This document shows positions 17,264 through 27,300 of a stretch of 64,000 nucleotides of DNA, in pieces. This DNA is from Vibrio rhizosphaerae. GTDB lineage: Bacteria; Pseudomonadota; Gammaproteobacteria; Enterobacterales; Vibrionaceae. Both the position numbers and the translations under genes were made by a program. The stretch spans positions 3,410,001-3,474,000 of the forward strand of contig NZ_AP024903.1 in assembly GCF_024347095.1 (NCBI RefSeq). Direction: 5' to 3'. Every line of letters begins with the position of its first letter. Position 1 is the first letter of the stretch. The notes beneath the pieces are model-generated. The model did not search any database. It was not told where the DNA came from and saw only the letters and a program-made list of their open reading frames with translations.

Positions 17264-18439
17264 CTAAACGAGACGGTTGAGACGGACAACCGGAATATCT
17301 TTTCTGACTAAATCACGGCTATTCATTGCTTTTATCGTTGTACCGGCAAGATAGGTATCCTGATGAGCATAATAGCTATTCAGTGGATGGTTATAAGTTT
17401 GAGGGACTTTGGGAGGCTGGCCAATCAAGTTTTCTTGGTGCGAATCACGCTTTTGAGACTCGATTGTCAGTACGTCGCCAATTTTCAATGCCATCGGGTC
17501 AGCGTGATACTGAGGATTTAAATCCAGCAGCGCTTTGGCAGATAAGCCGTAACGCACCGCAATTTCCAGCCAGCTTTCCCGGAGGTTGGTACCGGGAATA
17601 CGCTGCACGGTATGCAATGTATCGTCAGCATTTTTTTGCTCATTCCGGGTAGGTTGCTCCAACGACCGTAAGACGACCGGCTCACGTGTGATGTCCAGCA
17701 ATGCCTGCAGATCCAGTCTGACCGCATGTTTATCCAGCCACGTTTCATTCAATGCATCAAGCTGTGCTCTGGTGATCGGTTTTTTCAGATAAAGCAGATG
17801 CTGGTTGTGCACATCCCGACAGCCAATTTTCCAGAACACCAGCAATGCATCATGCGCACAAGGGCAACCCCTCGCCTGATTGAGTTTTTCATGGCGTGAA
17901 AGCGTGGCATAAAAGCTGCCTGATCCACCCGGCATCAAGTGGTACTCCTGCACCAGCCGCGCCTGATGGAAATGATAAATATAGCCTTCGGTTGGCAGCC
18001 CAAGATGATCACCGACCTGAATCGCCGGCTGCACCGGAATAAATGCTTCGCGGACGAAGCCGGAGCCAATCGGCTTGACCTGAATCGGATGCGGCACACT
18101 GATCCCCAAAGGACTGAGATCATTAAAGGCCATAATCCGCTTCGGGTCATTGTAAGCGGTATAGTAGGTATAACGGGTACCGTACTCCGTCGAATATTGA
18201 TTCTGCGGACTGGTCGTCAGTTCAACTTCTTGTCCTTTCAGGGCAAACCCGTAGCGAATCATCGCGCGACGGGATTCATCTGAACAGGCGATTTCCAGAT
18301 GATATTCGAATCTGACATTCGGGATCTCATCCGGACGTTCAGGAAGCGTCGGCGCGGCACTGTAAGAAGAGGTAGAAAAGGAAGACTGAGAATGATTCGA
18401 TTCTGCGAGGATATCGGCATTGATTTTTGACTGAATCAT
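17264..18439 (-). CDS. Uncharacterised protein with C-terminal LysM-like domain
   Basis: A 391-residue protein without signal peptide. The first ~45 residues are Ser/Pro-rich and disordered. Residues about 45-270 form a domain I do not recognise, with segments such as LPTEGYIYHFHQARLVQEY. Residues about 275-335 form a divergent LysM module (HTVQRIPGTNL...ALLDLNPQY...LKIGDVLTIES), a peptidoglycan or glycan-binding fold. The GYIYHF region loosely recalls N-terminal domains of type VI secretion effectors, but no VgrG, PAAR or immunity gene is beside it. The tail has a conserved-looking RKDIPVVRLNRLV end. Confidence 0.7.
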   Translation of the reverse strand: MIQSKINADILAESNHSQSSFSTSSYSAAPTLPERPDEIPNVRFEYHLEIACSDESRRAMIRYGFALKGQEVELTTSPQNQYSTEYGTRYTYYTAYNDPKRIMAFNDLSPLGISVPHPIQVKPIGSGFVREAFIPVQPAIQVGDHLGLPTEGYIYHFHQARLVQEYHLMPGGSGSFYATLSRHEKLNQARGCPCAHDALLVFWKIGCRDVHNQHLLYLKKPITRAQLDALNETWLDKHAVRLDLQALLDITREPVVLRSLEQPTRNEQKNADDTLHTVQRIPGTNLRESWLEIAVRYGLSAKALLDLNPQYHADPMALKIGDVLTIESQKRDSHQENLIGQPPKVPQTYNHPLNSYYAHQDTYLAGTTIKAMNSRDLVRKDIPVVRLNRLV

Positions 18440-19080
18440 ACGGGTTCACTGACGTTTCTTATTGATGAGTACTGTACTGTTTTAACCAACGCGAAACAAA
18501 CGCTACAAGGTGCTTATTCTACACAAAAACCGATGGGAGTATATGTAGTGCTCAGTTGCAATTGCAAAACCTTGAACCAAGGTAGCGATTCTGCGCGCTT
18601 TCTATTAAACGTATCAATAATAGCGTCAAAAGGAGCAATAAAGTCAAGAGAAAGCAAAATAACGACAACAAGATGTAAAGAGAGCATCGGGGTCAGGCTC
18701 TGAATGCCCTGAACAGGGATAAAATATCACTTGAATACAGAGGTCTTGGCCATGGCATGCCTGAGTCATAGCTGGGTCAGTCTTGACTTATGACCCATTT
18801 CTCATCCGGCAATAACAACGCTTTCAACTCCCACAATTGAACATCATGGCTGCATATTCAGGTAAATCTATCGAAGATGTCAGAACACTGAAATCGATGA
18901 AAAAATCCAACACATGACTACTTTTTCAAATTTGTACTTTTTCAAATTTGCGTTCACTTTTTTTGCTATAGGTACCATCAACCGATAGACCCATACTTGG
19001 ATAACTTCTACACTCATATTCAAGGATTGGCTGACCCAAAAGAACGGACAGAAACAGACATCATAACCAAGGAGAAATCA
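18440..19080. other. Intergenic region with tandem repeat and possible mobile-element debris
   Basis: About 640 bp without a convincing gene. It holds a 16-bp tandem duplication (18919-18950). Around 18690-18790 on the minus strand, an open stretch reads SYDSGMPWPRPLYSS and onward to a stop, transposase-like in flavour but too short to assign. The open frame reaching upstream of 19081 to 18997 lacks a ribosome binding site. Confidence 0.45.
18919..18950. repeat. Direct tandem repeat, 16 bp x 2
   Basis: TACTTTTTCAAATTTG occurs twice head to tail with no spacer, about 130 bp upstream of the gene at 19081. It may be a replication-slippage product or a pair of regulator half-sites. Confidence 0.8.
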
Positions 19081-19731
19081 ATGGCAGGCAAACGTCATAT
19101 TGCGATTGCAGGCGCATCAGGTCTGGTTGGCAATGCGATTCTACGCAACGCGCTCGAGGATCCGTCGATCGAAGAAGTTCATGTGTTATGTCGTCAGCCC
19201 CTGACAGTCAGTCACCCCAAATTATTGGAACATCAGGTCGATTTTCAATTGATTCCCCCCTTGCCAGAAATCAACGAAGTCTATCTGGCGGTCGGGACGA
19301 CCATGCATCAAGCTGGTAGCCGGGCAGCATTTCGGGCAGTCGATTTGACAATCAATTTAGCAGTCGCACAAGCGGCACGGGCTGCGGGCGCACAACGCAT
19401 CGGGCTGGTCAGTGCCATGGCAGCCAACCCCAAATCACCGTTTTTCTACAATCGCGTTAAAGGTGAGCTGGAAGCTGCCTTAACCGATCTATCTCCGGAT
19501 GGTTTGGTCATTGCTCGCCCATCGATGCTACTGGGAGATCGAGAGGCATTGGGACAACCGATACGTGCGAGTGAAACGCTCACCAGATATGCCAGTCGGG
19601 TAGTCTGGCCGCTGATTCCACAGCACTATCGTCCCATCCAGGCGCAGAAAGTGGCGCGGGCACTGTTGCACCATGTCCCTACCACTGACCAAACCATCAT
19701 TTTACGCTCCGGGGAGATGCAGACTGCTTAA
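19081..19731 (+). CDS. NAD(P)-binding atypical short-chain dehydrogenase-like protein
   Basis: ATG 19081 is chosen because AAGGAG lies 6 nt upstream, giving 216 residues. An N-terminal Rossmann motif IAIAGASGLVGNAILR (about 6-21) marks the NAD(P)H-binding/NmrA-like SDR group. A central FYNRVKGELEAAL segment provides the YxxxK-like pair seen in atypical SDRs. Yeast HTATIP2-like and E. coli YwnB-type proteins have this layout, and their substrates are mostly unknown. No operon partner is evident. Function beyond an oxidoreductase-like fold cannot be assigned. Confidence 0.85.
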   Translation: MAGKRHIAIAGASGLVGNAILRNALEDPSIEEVHVLCRQPLTVSHPKLLEHQVDFQLIPPLPEINEVYLAVGTTMHQAGSRAAFRAVDLTINLAVAQAARAAGAQRIGLVSAMAANPKSPFFYNRVKGELEAALTDLSPDGLVIARPSMLLGDREALGQPIRASETLTRYASRVVWPLIPQHYRPIQAQKVARALLHHVPTTDQTIILRSGEMQTA

Positions 19732-19895
19732 AACGCTGATCACATGGTTTCGCTATCATGAACGACTTCAGTGAAATGAGATATGAATAACTCGGGTGAA
19801 TATCATAAAAACATATAAATCACATCGTTAGTTGTTGATAAATCAATCATTCTTAGATAGCATGCTATTTTCTATTAAATAGATTGGTAATCAAC

Positions 19896-20111
19896 ATGGC
19901 TCAATATAAAGAATATAAAGTGGTTCACATCGTAGAAGGTGGTTGCGGTACAATTTTACTCGGTTCAAGCGGCTTGCCGGTACAAAAAATGGAAGCCGAT
20001 CTGAATAAGTATGCCGCCGATGGCTGGCAAGTTGTCTTTCAGGTGATTGAACAGAAACGTTTTATGCTGTTCTGGAAACGTGAAGCAATTCTGCTGACTT
20101 TAGGTCGCTAA
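19896..20111 (+). CDS. DUF4177-family small protein
   Basis: A 71-residue protein starting at ATG 19896; the in-frame TTG 12 nt earlier is less likely. The pattern KEYKVVHI, then LNKYAADGWQVVFQV and an aromatic/basic tail (FMLFWKREAILLTL), is that of the DUF4177 family, a small beta-alpha fold of unknown function. It is one base from the YidD-like gene downstream, so the three genes 19896-20765 form one transcription unit. Confidence 0.8.
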   Translation: MAQYKEYKVVHIVEGGCGTILLGSSGLPVQKMEADLNKYAADGWQVVFQVIEQKRFMLFWKREAILLTLGR

Positions 20112-20112
20112 T

Positions 20113-20337
20113 TTGCTGAAGTTTATCTCTCTGCATTTGATCCGCCTTTACCAACGTAAAGGCGGCTCTAAACAATTACTCAATATTGAATGTAACTTCG
20201 AACCAACCTGCTCGGAATACACCAAACAATGCATTGAGAAATACGGCGCCCGAAAAGGGTGGAAGCTCGGACTTGCCCGCATCAGACGTTGTAATCAGCC
20301 CGATTTGGTCGAAAAAATTTATGACGAGGTGCCGTAA
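20113..20337 (+). CDS. YidD-family membrane protein insertion factor (paralogue)
   Basis: A 74-residue protein with a TTG start, one base after the DUF4177 stop. It has the YidD signature: an N-terminal amphipathic ISLHLIRLYQR helix, then the Cys-rich core NFEPTCSEYTKQCIEKYGARKG and RIRRCNQPD. YidD helps YidC-mediated membrane insertion. The housekeeping yidD normally lies between rnpA and yidC, which are not here, so this is probably an extra paralogue. Its stop overlaps the ATG of the TM2 gene (TAATG), which indicates translational coupling. Confidence 0.82.
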   Translation: MLKFISLHLIRLYQRKGGSKQLLNIECNFEPTCSEYTKQCIEKYGARKGWKLGLARIRRCNQPDLVEKIYDEVP

Positions 20338-20765
20338 TGAGTTCCCTGATGAACTGGCTTGAACCCCAAGAACAACTCGAAACCAGAGAAGAACAGCTGC
20401 GGAAACAGATCAATGCGCTGTCTGATACGGAAAGAAAAGCCTTTTATCATGAGCAGTCCAAGCTCATCAAAGACCCCGATAATTACGCGGTACTCAACTA
20501 TTTCTTTCTCGGTGGTGTGCACCATCTGTATCTGGGCAGATATAAACGGTTTATCGCGGAACTGGTTCTGCTGATCATTGCTATCTTGAGTTTTATTCTC
20601 GGTGGCAGCGGACTGGGTGTCCTGATTCTGATCGCTTTATGTGGCTATGAACTGCCCCAGTTATTCCTCTCGCAGAAAATTGTCCGTCAGTACAACGAAG
20701 CTATCTCCAGAGAACTTTACGAACAGATTATTCATAGCGGTTCACCGCATCGCGATCACCATTGA
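20337..20765 (+). CDS. TM2-domain membrane protein
   Basis: A 142-residue protein. The N-terminal ~50 residues are charged and helical. A TM2 domain follows (about 52-110) with the NYFFLGGVHHLYLGRYKRF hairpin motif and two membrane helices, then a polar C-terminal tail ending HRDHH. TM2 proteins are widespread small membrane proteins of uncertain function. It is coupled by overlapping stop/start to the YidD-like gene, which suggests the YidD paralogue acts on this or a related membrane protein (inference). Confidence 0.85.
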   Translation: MSSLMNWLEPQEQLETREEQLRKQINALSDTERKAFYHEQSKLIKDPDNYAVLNYFFLGGVHHLYLGRYKRFIAELVLLIIAILSFILGGSGLGVLILIALCGYELPQLFLSQKIVRQYNEAISRELYEQIIHSGSPHRDHH

Positions 20766-20852
20766 GAGCACAGCTGTCACATCAGTTTTGCATCTGGTGT
20801 GACTGACCTTCAGGCTTTTCCCCATTAACCACATTAGTACTTATGCAAATAA

Positions 20853-20883
20853 AAAAGCTTCAAGTCAGTGACTCAAAGCTTTT
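20853..20883. terminator. Bidirectional terminator between convergent genes
   Basis: An imperfect 14-bp stem (AAAAGCTT...AAGCTTTT with two internal mismatches) around a short loop, with A/T runs on both sides. It lies between the plus-strand TM2 gene and the minus-strand small secreted protein. A weaker hairpin, GTCACATCAG/CTGGTGTGAC, lies at about 20774-20801. Confidence 0.75.
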
Positions 20884-20908
20884 ATCTAAGACAAGGGAAA
20901 TAAAACCG

Positions 20909-21265
20909 TTACTGATTAATCACTCGCACACCGTAAAGTAGCGGAACGCTGTTGGCACGGCAGGTCGTCATATAAATCTGTACTTTCTTATTCTGAGCCT
21001 GTGCCGTGAGTAATATCGAAGACCAAGTCTGAATCCAGGCATTCATATCACTCGGATCATAGACAGCCAGTTTCTCGGTTGCCGCACATACCGAGGTGAC
21101 TGGTGGTTTATCAAAAGTAACCCTCAACTGAGCCTTAGCAAATCGACCTTCATTTACACTGACCGATACATCTTTGACCGTCAACGGCTCGGTCCAAGCT
21201 CCGGCAAATGCGGTCGAAGAAAGTAGCAGACCGCCGAGCAGTAGTATTTTTTGTAATTTCATCAT
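20909..21265 (-). CDS. Small secreted protein; candidate immunity partner of the YD-repeat protein
   Basis: A 118-residue protein with a clear signal peptide (KLQKILLLGGLLLSSTAFA, cleavage after AFA). The mature part of about 95 residues is beta-rich with two Cys (TSVCAATEK and MTTCRANS) likely to form a disulfide. AAGGA precedes the start. It lies about 120 bp downstream of the large exported YD-repeat gene in the same orientation, where immunity genes of polymorphic toxins usually sit, and would act in the periplasm. That role is positional inference only; the family is not one I can name with certainty. Confidence 0.75.
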   Translation of the reverse strand: MMKLQKILLLGGLLLSSTAFAGAWTEPLTVKDVSVSVNEGRFAKAQLRVTFDKPPVTSVCAATEKLAVYDPSDMNAWIQTWSSILLTAQAQNKKVQIYMTTCRANSVPLLYGVRVINQ

Positions 21266-21386
21266 AGTTCCTTGCTTTATTATCAGTGGCCACTGTGTCG
21301 CATGTCTGCTGGGCCTGTTTTACAAAATTTCATTGATTATTGAGTGTAACGGCGGTACGCGATGTACCGCCGAGAGATTCATAGGG

Positions 21387-24300
21387 TTAGCATTTTCCAT
21401 ACGCTGAACAGTAAGGATGGTTTTTATCCAGTCTGAAGATCGGCGGATAAAAACTGAACTGACTGTAAGGGCTGGGAATCAGTGAACCGGGATTAAAAAT
21501 GCCGCCGAGTACACCACCACTGACGCCATCATGCATTCCATTGGTCACCGTGACGCCCGGCCCACCGATATTGGTAGCCGGTAATGCATAGACATGGGCG
21601 CTTGATGCATAACCACGACGAACCAGATTGGTTGAACGCAACGCGCCGAGGCTATGACCGATCTCGATCCGCCGCCCTTCCGCCTGACGAATAAAACTCC
21701 GTCCTACGGCATCGATTTCTCCCTGGTAGCCAAGAATCGTGTCATTAACATCCCAGAGAACGCCCCACATGCCATGTTTATTCCGGGTCGTAAATCCGTA
21801 AATCTGAACACCTTTGTCATCGATTTGTACCGTATCCCCCGCGACAGCCAAACCAATCTCTGAGTTTAATTGCAGTAAGATATTCGCTTCATACAGGCTC
21901 AGGCCTAACTTATTCGCATAATGCTCTACCCGCGTCTTCCAGTAATAGTTTTTCGCCTCCACCACGGCATTCGCAGCAACTTGCCCGAAGCTACCGCCCA
22001 AACCATATAAGGCAAAATTGGCAATGGTCGATTGTTCACGGCTTAACGTTGCAGAAGTGACAAAAGAAATCGTCCCCCGCACAGAACTCAGCGGATTTCC
22101 GACACCATAGATTCTCGCGCCGGCATATGAAAACGCCCCGGCCCGGAATGCGCCACTATATGAACCGGTATATCCCAGTGTCGATGCAGCGGCATAGCCG
22201 GCACATCCGGCCGGGCCACCCACGACGCAGGCAGCCGTCTGTAACACCGCGTTCAGATATTTCACCTTGGCCACCCCTTTAAACACTTCCCGGGTGACTT
22301 TCTTCAGGCCTTTACTGATTGCTTTTCTGATCTTTTTCCAGAAATGACCCGACGGATCGTAATACTTCATCGGGTTATTCATTACATAGCTATAGCGGTT
22401 ATAGGACTGACTGTGATCGGGAGCCTGAATATAGGTGTCCGCACTGAGGAAACGCGCCAGCGTGGCATCGTACACCCGGGCATTCATGTGAATCAGCCCG
22501 ACTTCTTCGATCTGTTCGTGACCGGTATAGCCCCGGTTTTGCATCAGTGCCTGCGGGACATTTTGTGTCTCTTGCTGCCACGCAAATGGCCGGACTTTAC
22601 CCCAGGCATCATAGTTTCTGCGCTCAACGACATTGCCCCACATATCAGTCATCAAATCGATGGAATGCAGCGCATCACTATGGCTGTAACGAATCTGACG
22701 ATCCACCGAGGCCGCGTTGCCTTGACCATCGGTTTTGGTCACATCAACATTGAGCGCCACCAGACGGCCGTCAACATAGATAAACTGCTTATGCCGGATA
22801 TTACCGTCCGCACCTTCAACTCGCTCATACACTTTGCCCAGATACCATGTTTTCTCACCCTGATGATTCTGTTTAAAGTAGCGCTGACGGGCTGAATCGT
22901 ATTTGAACGCCACCCACTGCTCACCCGATGTAATCCGCTCAGGTTTGTTGAATCCATTCCAGTCAATGGTCCGCCCGCCACCAGTAAGCATGTTGCCGTT
23001 GGCATCATAGGTATAAGTATTGTTACCGGCACGGGTGACCGCGTGAGCATGCTCGGGATCAGCATAGAAATAACGACCGACATCGGATTTATAGGTAATG
23101 TTGCCTTCCGCGTTATATCTAACCGTATAATCCTTATTAAACAACGGATTATCCTGATGCTGATGATTGGTACCCATGAGACGATTTTTAGTTAACCGGT
23201 CCTGTTGGTCATAATAATATTCGTCACGAATATTATTGATGGCATCATAACGAGACGTGACATTATCCATTCGGTCATAGGTATAGTGCAGAGAGCGAAT
23301 GGACTGGTTGCCCTGAAGTGTCGTGATATTGAGCAACTGACCACTGTCCTCCTGATAGTCGTACTGGTTGGTCAGGCCATTACCGTAAATTTCCGCAGTA
23401 ATACGGCCTTCCGCATCGAGATCACTGAGCTTCCAGTAACTGAGCTTGCCTTGGGCCGGCGCGGCATCTTTTAACGACTGTAACAATAGAGATTCAGTAC
23501 CGCTTTCCTCGCCTAAATTCCGGTAGCGTTGCGAAACCAGTTTGACCTGTTTGACCAGTTGAACCAGTTGGTTCGCCGCCTGTAAGTAGCTGGTTGCTTT
23601 GCGGTGGGTGTGATCGGCCACATATTCGAGGCGGCCGATATCATCAGCTAACACGGTCAGACGACCAAACATCTCCCGGACTCGCTGGTCGTATAACGGG
23701 TCATCCCGATCTAATGTAAAACTCACCAACCCGGCACCGTTGTTGTCCGCATAATGGCCGTAATAAGCAATCTGATTGGCGGCAATTAAGCCGGATTGAA
23801 CGCTTGCCCATTCCGCTAAGCTCACTTTGCGTAACAGGTTGCCCTCTAGTTTGAGGTGGAATTTCGGTTGCTGAACCACGGTAATCGTGACCGGAGAATT
23901 GATCAACACAGTCCGGCCCGGCACTTTAAAATAGCGCTCGCCATTTTGATCGTAAAATGCTTCCAGCGCCCGGCCATGGAGCTCGGCGTACATTTGCTGT
24001 GCAAACTGCTCATTCTCCGCAACACCATCGGCAGAAATCACGTGGTCTTTCAGCGCCAGATATTCTTCTTCACGGGCCTGATAGAAATGTTGTTGTCTTC
24101 GGAGCTCTTTGGCTTTACGCAGATAATCACCGGCCCGGGCGATCGCCTGATCAATCAATGGCCGAATCACGCGATCATATTCTTCAGCACTAAAGTGAAT
24201 CTGAGCCTGACTAATATCACCCCAAATTTCGGTATTAATCCCCGTTTGCGCATCCCGTTGATAGTTGAGCGTAAACTGATTCGGCCGATGCTCGGCAATC

Positions 24301-27300
24301 AACAGACCAAGGTTGTTATATTCAAACTGACGACTGAGTGTCTGGTCTTCATTAATCAACTCTTCTTTGCTGGCTCTGCCGATAGCATCCACATAAAAGT
24401 TCTTAATCAGCTCACCTTTGACCTCACTTTGCAGCAGTGCCCCATTCCATTGACGGGTACCGGTTGCCGTTGCCACCGAGTCATAATGCCATAGCGTTGT
24501 TCGAATCTGTTTCTGCTCACCCTGCGCCGTAGCTGTGATGGTCTCTTCGTTACTCTCGATCATCCGCCCCAACGCATCATACTTCATCGTCGTATGCTGA
24601 CCTTTGGCATCCGTCTGACTCAGGAGGTTGCCAAATCCATCGTAAACATAACTCCAGACACCTAAATCCGGATCGCTGCGATAAATTTCTTTCCCCTGCA
24701 CATTGTAGCGAGACTCACTCATATTCCCGGTTGCACTGATCACCGACTTCAGCATGCCATCGGCATAATATTCTTTGGTGAGACTGCCGCCTGCGGGCTC
24801 CAGCTTCTGAATCTCCCATCCCATCACGTTGAGATAGGTGGACTCTTTTCTGCCTTTGGCATCAATCTTAGTGGTGACGAATGGCTGATACTGGTAAGAC
24901 ACCCAACTCAGGTCTTTCCCTGCCGGTCCCGGCTGAGAAACGGTATGAATGCGACCCAACTGATCATAACGGGTATACGTATACTGTGGGACATCACCGG
25001 CGTAATAAGGACGTGTGACCGCACTCACCTGTCCCAACGGGGTATACTGATGATTCACCAGAACCCATTTACCATGCAGCGCCCGGTGAGCGTCACGGAC
25101 TTTACGCTGCAACATGTCGTAAAAAGCAACCTGTGTCGCCTGCCCCGGCGTTTCAGAAACCACACAATACACGGCATCGGACGGTTTAATACCACAGCGG
25201 TTATCGGATGCCGGCAGATACCGATACTGAGTTTTAATAAACCCGGTTTCAGCCTGCTGCCAAGACTCGGTTTTGCGCCCTAAACCATCGAGATAAACAC
25301 GCGATTCAAGCCCGTTCGGATCCCAGTTGGTCATGACGCCGTTTAAACGGTCTCTGACGGTTCGGCTTTGATGTCCCAACGGATTGGTATGGGTTGCCGT
25401 GGTTAGATTTTGTGAATATGTCAGGGTGTGTTTCGATTCCTGACTAACCTGAGCACCATTTTGTTGTGCCGTGATTGTCTCTGATTCAACAACCCCTTCA
25501 CTGTTATAGCGGTATGTTTTGGTGACCGCCAGTGCATCACCGGGATCGCTGACTTCCTTCACGACTTTCCCGGTCAGCGGATCATAACTGAATTCAGCAA
25601 CATGACTGATTTGACTGCCGTCAGTATGAATCTGGGTGGTTTGCGAGCGAGTCAGTAACCCCAACAACCAAGAGGAAACATGATTACTAAACTGATTTTC
25701 AACAACCTTACGGTAAGTATCTGTGGCTCCGGTAACCGGATTGAGCCCCTGTGTCAGCGTGGTTGTTTTACCAATATTGCCATAGTCATCAACCTGCTCA
25801 TGGCTGACTGTCGTCGTCATCAGAAGGTTTTTATCCAGATCATAACTTTTATCACGCTGCTGCTGCATATAAACCTGATAACTCCGGTGCTGAGTCATCT
25901 GTGGGGTATTATTGACCAGTTGCTGATACTGATCGCGAGCAATGATCTGAGTGGTGGCGGTTTTCTGCTGTCTTGCCAGTTTATGTTTGAGCGCATCATC
26001 CACGGCAGACAAGACAGCCTGCGATCCCTGCGCCAGTTCAGGAACCGACGCTAGATTTTCAACCAGATAATATTGATCGTTCGGTTGGATGATCGAGATA
26101 ATGACCGGCCCCGGGATCAGCAACGCGGTATCCGGCTTTTTGGCATAAGTTTTATCTTGATATTCGATCAATTCATAGGGCTGCGCGAGCGCTGCGGCTG
26201 CCTGTTGAATCTGCTCCTGAGATTTTGGTCGTACCCATCCCTGCCGTATCACCGGGCGATGTTCATAGTGGGTATCCGACTCATTCAGCAGCGTCAGATG
26301 ACGGAAGTTCCAGAAGTTTGCCTCACCACAGACACGACAGTTGTCATCCAGTTGATCCGCATTGCCAAGAAACGTTTGACGATGCTTTTGATTCTGACTG
26401 TAAGGAAACGCGGTGTAAAACTCGATATATCGGTTGCGGTTGTTTTCCCCGTTCACGAATTCACGCTGTTGAATCCACTCAAAACCGCCGGAACCTTCGC
26501 CTTGCGTATCATATTGATACGGCCCATACCGGAACACATAACTGGTGGTCCCGCTGCCATTCTCACTGTCCAGCCGATAAGCGACCGGATGAGCCAGCGA
26601 AAGATTTTGTTTGGGTAAGGTCGCTGGTTGAATCGCGGAACGATCTGTATGTTGGCCGTAAGCACCAAACCATACCTGTGATGTATGACCTAAACCGTTG
26701 GTCACTTTGGACAACAATAAAGCCCGGTTGACGAGATTTTCAGCCGTCTTACAGACCAGTAATCCCCCTTTATCGGTACAAAAATCCAGTTGACCGTCAT
26801 GGTTCAGATCGGCCCACCAACGCTGGGTGCTGCCCCATGAATCGACTTTAAACTGATAATTTTCTTTGTTGATATTGGTACAGAACACCTGAGAGCCGCT
26901 GCCACGACAGAAATCAATCACCCCATCCTGATTGAGATCCTGCCACCAGCGTTTATTCGCATCTCCCCAGTTGCCATTCCAGTCCGGCCCTCCGACCAAA
27001 ACCAGATCATTACTTAAGCCGGACACATTACCGTGAGTCCCATAAGAACAAGTCAGGTTCTTCTCCTGACCGGCTTCATTTTTGGTTGCCCGGCACAGAT
27101 CCATAGCTCCGTCGCCATTGATATCAACCCACCAGCGCTTATCTTTACTGCCGGTATTGGCCAACGGGAATACACGAACGCGCTCCCCTTTGACCTCGCT
27201 GGCGTTCAATAACGTACATTTGACAAGATTGGCACTGACCCGGCAGAAATCCTGACTGCCGTTGCCGTCGAGATCAACCCAATCAATGTCACTGTTCGCT

